Assembly: GCF_002803095.1 (NCBI RefSeq)
Contig: NZ_PGLR01000022.1
Coordinates: 1 to 64,000, forward strand
Direction of reading: 5' to 3'
Length of the DNA stretch: 64,000 nt
Source: Pseudomonas sp. ZH-FAD
Lineage (GTDB): Bacteria; Pseudomonadota; Gammaproteobacteria; Pseudomonadales; Pseudomonadaceae
A model generated the notes under the pieces. That model did no database searches and was not told where the DNA came from. It saw nothing but the letters and a program-made list of their open reading frames with translations. The position numbers and the translations under genes were made by a program. Shown here one piece after another: positions 17,937 to 26,277 of the stretch; position 1 is the first letter of the stretch, and each line of letters begins with the position of its first letter.

Positions 17937-17965
17937 TTAAAAACTAACGATTTATCAGCTATAAT
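17937..17965 (+). promoter_or_regulatory. Candidate sigma70 promoter for the isochorismatase-like gene
   Basis: TTAAAA (17937-17942) and a perfect TATAAT (17960-17965) are 17 bases apart on the + strand. The operator at 17942-17960 fills the spacer exactly, which is the classic geometry for a repressor. Confidence 0.6.
17942..17960. promoter_or_regulatory. Shared operator, site 2
   Basis: AACTAAC-GATTT-ATCAGCT, matching all 14 arm positions of the island consensus. It lies between the divergent genes at 17918 and 18041, within the candidate promoter spacer. Confidence 0.8.
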
Positions 17966-18040
17966 GCCTCAGCCTTACAGCTTGTCAACCAGGCCGGCTG
18001 CATGCTTCATTCACCGAAACAACGAACAAGAGGGGCAACA

Positions 18041-18652
18041 ATGATTCGAGGACTGGACAAAGGGCAGCGTGCTGCGTTGCTGATCAGCGAGTGCCAGCTG
18101 GGCGTAATCGACCCGCAGCTCTCTCCTTTCCAGAGTCTGGCCGAGCAGGCCGGAGCGCGCGCCATCGTGCCGCGGATAGCCAGGCTGGCCCAAGCGTTCC
18201 GCAAGGCAAAGCTGCCTGTTATTCATTTACATGTAGTGCATCGACCAGGTTACGTCGACCTGCCCCGCACCAGCGCGATCATCGTCCGCTCGATCAAGGA
18301 TCAGCGCATGATCGCCGGTAGCCGGGATGTCCTGCCAGTCGAGGAGCTGACGCCTCACGAAGGCGATATCGTGCATGCGCGCAGCTTCAGCCTGGTGGCC
18401 TTCCACGGCACCGACCTGGATGCCATGTTGCGCAACATGGGCGTGCAGACCCTGGTTCCCGTGGGCGTTTCGACCAACGTGGCGATATCGGGCACCTCGT
18501 TGTGCGGCTCGGATCTCGGCTACCAAGTGGTAGTCCCCGAGGACTGCATCGCAGGCGCGTCGGCAGAGAGCCATGAGTTCATTCTGCGCAACCTGCTGCC
18601 GCTTTACAGCACCGTGTGCGACAGCGAGGCGGTGATACAGGCAATCGGCTGA
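18041..18652 (+). CDS. Isochorismatase-like cysteine hydrolase family protein, catalytic triad not conserved
   Basis: The product has 203 residues with the alpha/beta fold of isochorismatases and nicotinamidases. In the active family the triad is Asp, Lys and Cys. Here the Asp position reads 'LLISECQLGV' (Glu), the Lys position 'VHARSF' (Arg), and the Cys position 'GVSTNVAISG' (Ala). It may be a non-hydrolytic member; I recall similar Cys-less members in actinobacterial catabolic clusters. It stands alone on the + strand, driven by a promoter with the shared operator, and is convergent with the ligase gene at 18709. Its role in the pathway is unclear. Confidence 0.85.
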   Translation: MIRGLDKGQRAALLISECQLGVIDPQLSPFQSLAEQAGARAIVPRIARLAQAFRKAKLPVIHLHVVHRPGYVDLPRTSAIIVRSIKDQRMIAGSRDVLPVEELTPHEGDIVHARSFSLVAFHGTDLDAMLRNMGVQTLVPVGVSTNVAISGTSLCGSDLGYQVVVPEDCIAGASAESHEFILRNLLPLYSTVCDSEAVIQAIG

Positions 18653-18658
18653 CGGTAG

Positions 18659-18691
18659 CGCGGGGGCATCCATTCGCGGATGAGCCCCGCG
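18659..18691. terminator. Hairpin between convergent genes
   Basis: CGCGGGG-GCATCC pairs with GGATGA-GCCCCGCG (one bulge) across a 6-base loop. No T run follows, so it may be a weak bidirectional terminator or an RNA stabiliser. Confidence 0.4.
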
Positions 18692-18708
18692 TCAGTCAGC
18701 GCAACCGC

Positions 18709-20250
18709 TCAGGTGGTGAAGCGCTGCCTGAGCACATGCTTGAGCACCTTGTTCAAGGTCTCGTTGCGCGGCAGGCTATCTACCAGTTCCAACTGCTCGG
18801 GAATCTTCTGCAGCATGATCCCGCTACTACGGAAGTAGGCAACCATTTCCGAGAACTCCAGGGGGGGCTTGCCCGGCGCGGGCTCGACCACGGCGCACAC
18901 CCGCTCGCCTCGCTCGGCATCGGGTAGCCCGATGACGGCCACGGCGCCCACCTTGGGATGGCTGTAGAGCAGATCCTCCAGCTCTCGTGCGGAGATGTTC
19001 TCGCCCTTGCGGATGATCACGTCCTTGAGGCGTCCGGTCAGCGTTACCCGTCCATCGGAGCGCAGCAGACCAAGGTCACCCGTACGGAAGTAGCCATCGG
19101 CATCGAACGCTTCTTCATCCAAGGCCTTGTCCGTATAGCCCTTGAACACACCTCGACCCCGCACCCGGACTTCGCCACTCTCCTCAATATCGGCAAGACT
19201 GCCGTCCAGACGCACGATACGCAGCTCCACCTCGTCGACGGGCAGACCTTCGGAACAGGCGAGCTGGTCGTCTCCATGGCTGGGAGAACCGGCGCAGATC
19301 AGCGGTACCTCGGTCATGCCGTAGTTATGGGTAAGCGCGCAACCCAGTTCGGCCGTTACCTGGTAGTAGAGCTCTGGCGGCTTGGGCGCCCCCCCACCAC
19401 AGAGCAGACGCAACGACGGGATCAGCCGCGCGCTAGGTTGGCGACGCTGCTCGGCCAGCAGGGCCTCGTAATGGGCCGTACTGCCTCCCGTGGTGGTGAC
19501 GCCGAACTCGCGGAAGATGGCGGCAGCCTCGGCCGCCTGGAACCTGTCCAGCAGCACGGCGCTCATACCGCTGGCCAGCAGCATGGCGGTATACATGGCG
19601 CCGCCGATATGAGCATAGGGGAACGCCACGGTGCCCACGTCGGCAGATCCAACCTGCATGGCTCGCGCCAGGTTGCGCCCGCCGATCATCAGCGTCTGGT
19701 CACTGTGGCAGGCACCTTTGGGTTCCGACGTGGTGCCCGAGGTGTAGTAGACCCAGCGCACCGCCTCGCCGTCTTCCGGCGCCGGCGGCAGATCGACCGC
19801 CTTGCCCTGGGGCAGGTCGCCCGCCATGACGATAACGCGCAGTGGATGTTCGAGGCTGTCGCGGATACGCTCGGCCATGAGCGGAAAGTCCCGTTCCTGC
19901 GCACCGGGCACCAGAAGGAAGTCCGATCGGTTGCGTGCCACCACGCCATGCACTTCGCGCTCGCCATAGAGCGAAATGATCGGATTCTGCACGGCCCCCA
20001 GGCGCGCCAGCGCGAAGGCGGTCATCACCGCCGGGATGCCGGTGGGCAATTGCCAGGTCACCACCGAGCCCTGGCCAATGCCGTAGCGCTGGAAACCCGC
20101 AGCCAGGCGCGCCGAGATATCCAGGGCCTGGGCGAAGGTCATGCGCTGACGCTGACGCCCGTCGATCAGCATGGTGGCCTGCGGGGTAAGCGCTACCCGG
20201 CGCTGCAGCAGGGCCCAGAGGGTCGGCGCCTCCAGCAATTGCGCTGCCAT
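18709..20250 (-). CDS. AMP-forming acyl-CoA ligase
   Basis: The product has 513 residues of the ANL superfamily. The P-loop motif 'YYTSGTTSEPKG' is at residues 168-179, 'YGMTE' and 'YFRTGDLG' mark the adenylation core, and the C-terminal Lys is within 'PRNETLNK'. It would activate a carboxylic acid with ATP and CoA. The start at 20250 lies 5 bases after the stop of the upstream SDR, so translation is coupled. It is the last gene of a six-gene minus-strand operon that begins with envelope genes at 28023, suggesting that it activates the imported substrate. Confidence 0.9.
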   Translation of the reverse strand: MAAQLLEAPTLWALLQRRVALTPQATMLIDGRQRQRMTFAQALDISARLAAGFQRYGIGQGSVVTWQLPTGIPAVMTAFALARLGAVQNPIISLYGEREVHGVVARNRSDFLLVPGAQERDFPLMAERIRDSLEHPLRVIVMAGDLPQGKAVDLPPAPEDGEAVRWVYYTSGTTSEPKGACHSDQTLMIGGRNLARAMQVGSADVGTVAFPYAHIGGAMYTAMLLASGMSAVLLDRFQAAEAAAIFREFGVTTTGGSTAHYEALLAEQRRQPSARLIPSLRLLCGGGAPKPPELYYQVTAELGCALTHNYGMTEVPLICAGSPSHGDDQLACSEGLPVDEVELRIVRLDGSLADIEESGEVRVRGRGVFKGYTDKALDEEAFDADGYFRTGDLGLLRSDGRVTLTGRLKDVIIRKGENISARELEDLLYSHPKVGAVAVIGLPDAERGERVCAVVEPAPGKPPLEFSEMVAYFRSSGIMLQKIPEQLELVDSLPRNETLNKVLKHVLRQRFTT

Positions 20251-20255
20251 GATGC

Positions 20256-21050
20256 CTACCAGGCCGAGCGGTGGGCGCCGCCATCCACGGGTATCAGGCA
20301 ACCGGTAAGGTACCCCCCCAGCCCCGAGCAGAGATAGGTCGCCAGTGAGGCGATCTCTTCCGGCTTGCCCATGCGCTGCACCGGCACACCACGGGACAGA
20401 CGCTGGAGCATGTCATCGAGGGCCATGCCCCTGGCCGCCGCCATCTTGCCCACCTGGTCGCGCATGTGCTCGGTGGCGATCCAGCCGGTGGCCAGGGTGT
20501 TGACGGTGATGCCATGGGCCGCGAATTCGTCAGCCAGCTGTTTGTTCAGGGTGACCACGGCGGCACGCGCAGTGTTGGCCGCCATCAGCCGCAGCCCGGG
20601 GGCGGGCTCCTTGGCGGCAGCCGTGCCGATGGTCAGCAGCCGCCCCCAGCGCTGTTCGCGCATGTGGGGCAAAGTCGCCCGCGCCAAGTGCACCACGCTC
20701 ATCACCAAGCCCTGAAAGGAGTCGGTGAAGACATCCGCACTGCCCTCAAGGAAGTCACCGGGGTCACCCCCATGGACGTTGGTGATGACGATATCCGGCG
20801 CACCGAATGCCTCGCGCGCCCTGGCCACAGCCACCTGCACGTCGGCCTCGCGGGTCAGGTCGGCGCTGACGGCAATGGCCGTACCGCCGTTGGCGCGAAT
20901 GGCCGATACGGTTTCATCCAGGGCTTCCTGACCACGAGCCACCACCACGACCCGACAACCTTCGGCAGCAAGCATCTCACTGCAGGCACGGCCTATGCCC
21001 TTGCTCCCCCCCGAAACCAGGGCCACACGTCCGGTCAATCCAAGCTTCAT
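20256..21050 (-). CDS. Short-chain dehydrogenase family protein with divergent active site
   Basis: The product has 264 residues. The cofactor motif 'SGGSKGIG' is near residue 13. The usual YxxxK is not seen: the corresponding stretch reads 'LMAANTARAAV', so the catalytic Tyr is lost and Lys is replaced by Arg. SDRs with this N/R variant are known among FabG-like proteins, with unclear activity. The start at 21050 is followed by MKLGLTGRVALV. It lies 88 bases downstream of the MMPL transporter gene and is coupled to the ligase gene. Confidence 0.85.
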   Translation of the reverse strand: MKLGLTGRVALVSGGSKGIGRACSEMLAAEGCRVVVVARGQEALDETVSAIRANGGTAIAVSADLTREADVQVAVARAREAFGAPDIVITNVHGGDPGDFLEGSADVFTDSFQGLVMSVVHLARATLPHMREQRWGRLLTIGTAAAKEPAPGLRLMAANTARAAVVTLNKQLADEFAAHGITVNTLATGWIATEHMRDQVGKMAAARGMALDDMLQRLSRGVPVQRMGKPEEIASLATYLCSGLGGYLTGCLIPVDGGAHRSAW

Positions 21051-21138
21051 GATTCGTCTTCCAAAGTGTTCCAGTAGCGCCAAAGCCTGCAGGACGGCGT
21101 GGCACAAGCCTCGCCCTACCCTGCCTGCAGTTCTCGCT

Positions 21139-23634
21139 TCAGACAGTGGCCCGGGAATGTCGGGCACGATGCCCCTCGTTGCTCTCCTCCGTCTCAAGAG
21201 TTGCCAGTCGCTCGTCTTCAGACGAAACGAGGGCCGGCTCACCGTGCGCGGAAGATGGCAGGAGAAAATGGGAAAGAGCCGGGATCAGGATCAGTGCCCC
21301 CAACATGTTCCACAGGAACATGAATGCCAGCAGGATGCCCATGTCGGCCTGGAACTTGATCGGCGACCAGATCCAGGGCAGCACACCCGCCGCCATGGTC
21401 AACCCGATCAGCGCAACGATGCGCCCGACGAAGTCCAACGAAGCGGCATAGGATTTCGCCAGTGTCATGCCCTGGCGCTGCATGCTGAGCTGTACGCTGA
21501 GCAGGTACAGGGCATAGTCCACCCCTACCCCCACGCCAACGGCAATTACCGGCAGAGTGGCAACTTTGATCCCGATCCCCAGCATCCCCATCAGCGCTTC
21601 GCACAGGATCGAAGTGATGATCAGCGGCACCAGCGCCACCACCACAGCTCGCCAACTGCGGAAGGTGATGAAGCACAACAGGGCTACCGCGCCATACAGC
21701 ACGAAGTGCAACGTCCAGAAGCTGCGCTTGACCACGATATTGGTCGTAGCCTCGATACCGGCACTACCAGCGGCCAGCATGAACTCGCGATCAGGGCTAT
21801 TGAACTCAGCCGCATAACTCTCCACCTCTTGTACCACCCGATTCAGGGTGGCCGCCTTGTGGTCAGTCAGGTAGGCGATGATCGGGGTGATGCCGCAGCT
21901 CCGGTCGGTCAACTCCGGACGATCCGTGGAGAACATGTTGAAGGACTGGGTGCGGTTGCTGTCGTTCCGCGGAATGGTCAACCACTTGGGATTGCCCTCG
22001 AAGGATCCGGAGCTCGCCAGGCGAATGCCGTCGGCCGGCGAAAAGGTCGTCTGCACACCGGGCACTTCACGCAAACGGGCGCTGAGTCGATCCGCCTCGG
22101 TCAGTGAAGCAAACTCCGTGCATTTTCCCAGCGGGGTTTTCAACATTACCACGAACTGGTCGGTGGACAGGCCATAGTTCTCGCCGACGAAGGCGATATC
22201 GCGATTGTAGCGGGACTCGGGACGCAGCTCCGGCGCCCCGGCATCCAGGTCGCCAAACTGCACCTGCCTGCCCATCGAGAAACCCACCACGGTTAACAGC
22301 GCCGCAACGCCTATGGCCAGCAAGGCACGCCGACGCTCGGTCAGGCGAATCAGCCAGGCCCGAACCTTCTGCATGGGGCTGAGGCCGGCCTCGATCTGCT
22401 CCGCGCTCTGCACACTGCGCCGGGCCGCTTCGGCACTCACACCGAAATAGGACAGCAGCACTGGAATCAGGAACAGCTTGGTGAAGATCAGTACCGCCAC
22501 ACCCAGGCTGGTGGTCAGCGCCATGTCACGGATCACCGGAATGTCGATGATCATCAGCACCGCGAAACCGACGATATTGACCAGCAACGCGGTCAGTCCA
22601 GCCATGAACAGACGGCGGAAGGTATAACGCGCGGCTACGTATTTGTGCGTGCCTCGGCCCACGTCCTGCATGATGCCGTTCATTTTCTGCGCGCCGTGGG
22701 ACAGGCCAATGGCGAAGATCAGAAACGGCACCAGGATCGAATAGGGGTCGAGCTCATAGCCCAGCACGCTGAGCAACCCCAGCAACCAGACCACTCCGAG
22801 CAGCGCGCAGAACACCAGCAGCAGTGTGCTGCGCAGGCAGCGCGTATAGGCGAGAACTAGCGCACTGGCGATCAGCACCGAAAAAGCGAAATAGGCCATG
22901 ACATCGTAAAGGCCATCAATCAGATTCCCCACCAGCTTGGCGAAGCCGATGATGTGAATCCTGACACCATCGTTTTCCAAGGAGCGGACATTCCTCTCCA
23001 ACTGCCGGGAGAAATCCGCATAATCCAGTGCCTGGCCCGTCTCCGGGTTGATATCCAGCATCGGCACAAAGATCATCGAAGAGCGCATGTTGTTGGCCAC
23101 GTAGCTGCCGACGATCCCAGAGCGGTTGATGTTCTCCCGCAAGCGCTCCATCGACTCCGGGTTGCCATCCCAGCGATCGGGAATCACCGGGCCACCGCGA
23201 TAGCCTTCCTCGGTCACTTCCGTCCAGCGCAGACTGCTGGTCCACAGGCCACGCATCCAGCCCTGGTCGACGCCGGGCATCAGAAACACGGCATCGTTGA
23301 CCTTCTGCAAGGTCAGCAGATACTCCTTGTCGAAGATATCGCCCTTGGTGTTTTCGACCACGATACGGGTCGCATTGCCCATGCCGCGCAAGGCGTCACG
23401 GTGCTGGAAGTAATTCTGAATATAGGGGTGCGACTGCGGGATCATCTTTTCGAAGCTGGTGTTCACCGGCAACTTGAGCGCACTCCAGCCGAGCAACAGC
23501 GTCATCAGCGCACACAGCAGGATAACCATACCCCGGTGATTGAACACCAATTTCTCCAGCCAGTTCCCACTCGCTCTATCGAACTGGCGAGGGTCTTTGA
23601 TGACGGGCATGTCGATCGGGTTTGAAAAAGCCAT
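21139..23634 (-). CDS. MMPL/RND-family transporter (HAE3-like)
   Basis: The product has 831 residues. The first membrane helix is at about residues 33-52, followed by a large periplasmic loop and a block of five helices ('AYFAFSVLIASALVLAYTRC' onward). A second set starts near residue 420, the two-fold repeat of RND proteins, with a sterol-sensing-like core. Relatives such as HpnN and MmpL move lipids or hydrophobic compounds across the envelope. No membrane-fusion protein or TolC-type gene is adjacent. Its operon with DUF1302, DUF1329 and YCF48-like genes suggests uptake or trafficking of a hydrophobic substrate. Confidence 0.9.
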   Translation of the reverse strand: MAFSNPIDMPVIKDPRQFDRASGNWLEKLVFNHRGMVILLCALMTLLLGWSALKLPVNTSFEKMIPQSHPYIQNYFQHRDALRGMGNATRIVVENTKGDIFDKEYLLTLQKVNDAVFLMPGVDQGWMRGLWTSSLRWTEVTEEGYRGGPVIPDRWDGNPESMERLRENINRSGIVGSYVANNMRSSMIFVPMLDINPETGQALDYADFSRQLERNVRSLENDGVRIHIIGFAKLVGNLIDGLYDVMAYFAFSVLIASALVLAYTRCLRSTLLLVFCALLGVVWLLGLLSVLGYELDPYSILVPFLIFAIGLSHGAQKMNGIMQDVGRGTHKYVAARYTFRRLFMAGLTALLVNIVGFAVLMIIDIPVIRDMALTTSLGVAVLIFTKLFLIPVLLSYFGVSAEAARRSVQSAEQIEAGLSPMQKVRAWLIRLTERRRALLAIGVAALLTVVGFSMGRQVQFGDLDAGAPELRPESRYNRDIAFVGENYGLSTDQFVVMLKTPLGKCTEFASLTEADRLSARLREVPGVQTTFSPADGIRLASSGSFEGNPKWLTIPRNDSNRTQSFNMFSTDRPELTDRSCGITPIIAYLTDHKAATLNRVVQEVESYAAEFNSPDREFMLAAGSAGIEATTNIVVKRSFWTLHFVLYGAVALLCFITFRSWRAVVVALVPLIITSILCEALMGMLGIGIKVATLPVIAVGVGVGVDYALYLLSVQLSMQRQGMTLAKSYAASLDFVGRIVALIGLTMAAGVLPWIWSPIKFQADMGILLAFMFLWNMLGALILIPALSHFLLPSSAHGEPALVSSEDERLATLETEESNEGHRARHSRATV

Positions 23635-23682
23635 ATTTGCCTCTTGTTGTTCTAAAACGCCATTCCCTGCTTCAGGCCGACT

Positions 23683-24747
23683 CTACTTCAGGTCGATGAC
23701 CCGCACGCCGGAATAGCCAACCGTGACGGCCTTTCCTCCAGGCAACACCACCATGCTGGAAAAACGCCCCGGACGTGGGACGGGTACTGCCTCGAAACCT
23801 GTCAGGCCGGCATCGCTAACACTCACCCGACCATCGACGCTAGCCAACAGAAAGCGCCCGTCAGGCAGGGTCTGAACAGCGGTCAGCGCGACATTCAGAC
23901 CCGTGGGCACCTGTTCCCAGGAGCCCCCCTGATCCAGCGAGCGATACAGGGTGCCTCGCAGCCCCGCCGCCATTACGGCTTTCTTGCTCACCGCCAGACT
24001 GAAGAAACTGCCGGCGTAGCCGGTCTCCAGCGTCTCGAAACGGTCACTGTCCCTGTCGAAACGAAATACGATCCCGCGCTCGGAGACGATGAAGACTTCA
24101 TCCCCCACGCCGGCAATCGCCATGTAATGCAGGAGTTCCGGGTTGTCCACCCGCTCCATCCAGGACTCCCAGCTCTTGCCCCCATCGCGGGTAGCCAGCA
24201 GGGTGCCGAAGGTGCCAACGGCGATACCGTTGTTCTCGTCGCTGAACCAGACGTCCATCAACGCCTGCTCCGGGCCATCCTTGTAATTCAACTTGATGCC
24301 TTCGAGGTACCCGGCGGCCTGCTGATCACCGCTCGCGGCGCGCTGGCCGTAGTATTCCTCGAGTTGCCTGGCCGTCACCCGACCGTCTATTTGCTTGACC
24401 CAGGTCTGGCCCTGATCACTGCTGTGCAGCACCACACCCTCGTGACCCACTATCCAGCCCTGCCGAACAGTGGGGAAATATGCAGACAGAAGATCGGAAG
24501 ATACCGGGGATGCCACCTGGGACCAGTTGGCGCCGGCATCGTCAGAAATCATGATGAGACCGCGAGCGCCTACCGCGACCAATCGCGAGCCAGCTAGGGT
24601 CACGGCATTGAGATGCGCTCCGGCCAGATTCCTGACCTCGGATGCAGGCCGGTCCAGCGGGTCCAGAAAATCACTTCCCATACTCGTGTTTGCCGAAAGG
24701 CAAAGGGACAAGAAGGTAAGGAAAAGCAGATTGCGTACAACAGCCAT
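23683..24747 (-). CDS. YCF48/BNR-repeat periplasmic protein
   Basis: The product has 354 residues with an N-terminal signal peptide (hydrophobic residues about 6-20, cleavage near residue 20-26). It contains repeated beta-propeller motifs of the form 'SDDAGANW', 'SSDQGQTWV', 'TRDGGKSWE' and 'SLDQGGSWE', as in YCF48-like photosystem assembly factors and sialidase-type propellers. The start at 24747 is preceded by GAGGGTG. In proteobacterial catabolic clusters such proteins recur beside an MMPL transporter and DUF1302/DUF1329 genes, probably as a periplasmic partner of the transporter. It starts 111 bases after the DUF1329 stop. Confidence 0.87.
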   Translation of the reverse strand: MAVVRNLLFLTFLSLCLSANTSMGSDFLDPLDRPASEVRNLAGAHLNAVTLAGSRLVAVGARGLIMISDDAGANWSQVASPVSSDLLSAYFPTVRQGWIVGHEGVVLHSSDQGQTWVKQIDGRVTARQLEEYYGQRAASGDQQAAGYLEGIKLNYKDGPEQALMDVWFSDENNGIAVGTFGTLLATRDGGKSWESWMERVDNPELLHYMAIAGVGDEVFIVSERGIVFRFDRDSDRFETLETGYAGSFFSLAVSKKAVMAAGLRGTLYRSLDQGGSWEQVPTGLNVALTAVQTLPDGRFLLASVDGRVSVSDAGLTGFEAVPVPRPGRFSSMVVLPGGKAVTVGYSGVRVIDLK

Positions 24748-24858
24748 TTCACCCTCACAGCAATACCTAGCCACATTCAACGCCCGAGCTTTTGGGAAAA
24801 AAGAGGGGGGAATGGCTCCCCCTCCTACGCTCAACGCTCAAGCCTTGCCATGGGGCAG

Positions 24859-26238
24859 TCAGCGAATCCCGCTGCCTGCCATGGATCCCGAAGTGAAGTA
24901 GTTGCCCGGGAAAGGATCGACTTGGTAGAAGCCGGTCATGCCCGGTGCAGCCATCAGCGAGCCATTGCCGTATACACCCTTGGTCATGTCGTACAGAACA
25001 TAGTGGCCGTTACGGTAGGCGGGCTTCTCGTATTGCTGGACGGACAGTTGATACATCAGGTGATGCACCTTACCCGCCTGATCCAGGGAGTGATACGCCA
25101 GGATGGCCCAGCTATCCTCATCGATCAGGAAGCGCTTGACCTTTTGCACATGGCGCTCGCCCGGCTTGAGGGTGGCCTCGACCACCCACATGCGGTGCAG
25201 CTCCCAACGCAGAATGTCGGGGTTCAGGTGCTTCGGCGTATTAGCCAGTTTCGGATCGGCACTCCAGGCCTTGTAGGTGTTGTAAGGCACGTACATTTCC
25301 TTGCGCCCGACCAGTTTGAAGTCGAACTTGTCCATCTTGCCGTCGAAGCCGTTGATCTCATCGAACAGCAGGATGCCGCCACTGGCCGTACTCACCGTGT
25401 CGTACTTGAACTCCGGCGCCAGCCGGACACGGCGCTGCCCAGGCACATAGGACCAGGCCATGGCGTCACGCTGGTGGGTTTCCAGGAAGTTGAAGCGCAT
25501 CTGCTTCACCCCCACCGAGGCAGCCGGTGCGGTGGTGGTGGCGATCAGCGCCCAGTAAGGCTGGTTGGCCGGCACCTTGTCGAGGCTGTTGTCCCAGAAG
25601 TAATTGCGGTTCTCGATCAACTGGATACTGGACAGCGTCACCCCACCCGAGCTGTCGATCAGATAGGCAGCCTGGGTACCCTCGGTATATGGCAGCTCAA
25701 ACTTGGTATTGGCATTCCACATCACCTCGTAACCGCTCTTCGGCAGAGGGAAGGGAACCTGCGCATGAGCACCTTCCAGCCCCGGGGCGTCACCCACCAG
25801 ACGCGGGTTCTTCACTCGACTGATGGTGTTGTCATATACCCACTGCGGGAAGCAGGCAGAGCGCTGAGTCGGATAAACGTCCACGCGGAAGCTTTCCGGA
25901 TAACGCTTGAACAACTCCTGGGTACCTTCGTCCAGTTTGTCCTGATACTGGGCCATATTGGCTGCAGTGATGCTGAACAACGGTTTCTCGTTGCTGAAAG
26001 GATCGGCATAGGGCGAACCGCCCTTGGCCCCCATGATCGGCTTGTAATCGGCCGGTGCCGTACACAAACCACCATCCCAAGCAGGAATGCTGCCATCGGC
26101 ATTGCCGGCCTTGATCGCCCCCATGGGCGTCAGGGTGGTGCCGAGCTGGCTGATTTCCTCATCCGTCGGCGTAGCGACAACCTGGCCGGCGAACAGTGCG
26201 CTGGCAACACCCAGCATGATCATCTTCTTGTAATTCAT
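24859..26238 (-). CDS. DUF1329 outer-membrane-associated protein
   Basis: The product has 459 residues with a signal peptide 'MIMLGVASALFAGQVVA' cut before TPTDEE. The mature part is a DUF1329 domain, related to LolA/LolB-like lipid-binding folds. It is nearly always paired with a DUF1302 gene, here 39 bases upstream. Such pairs are found in Pseudomonas clusters for hydrophobic carbon sources. It is likely a periplasmic lipid- or substrate-carrier; direct biochemical evidence is not known to me. Confidence 0.92.
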   Translation of the reverse strand: MNYKKMIMLGVASALFAGQVVATPTDEEISQLGTTLTPMGAIKAGNADGSIPAWDGGLCTAPADYKPIMGAKGGSPYADPFSNEKPLFSITAANMAQYQDKLDEGTQELFKRYPESFRVDVYPTQRSACFPQWVYDNTISRVKNPRLVGDAPGLEGAHAQVPFPLPKSGYEVMWNANTKFELPYTEGTQAAYLIDSSGGVTLSSIQLIENRNYFWDNSLDKVPANQPYWALIATTTAPAASVGVKQMRFNFLETHQRDAMAWSYVPGQRRVRLAPEFKYDTVSTASGGILLFDEINGFDGKMDKFDFKLVGRKEMYVPYNTYKAWSADPKLANTPKHLNPDILRWELHRMWVVEATLKPGERHVQKVKRFLIDEDSWAILAYHSLDQAGKVHHLMYQLSVQQYEKPAYRNGHYVLYDMTKGVYGNGSLMAAPGMTGFYQVDPFPGNYFTSGSMAGSGIR

Positions 26239-26277
26239 TGACCACTCCCTCGAATCAAGCGGGATAAAGAGTATCGA

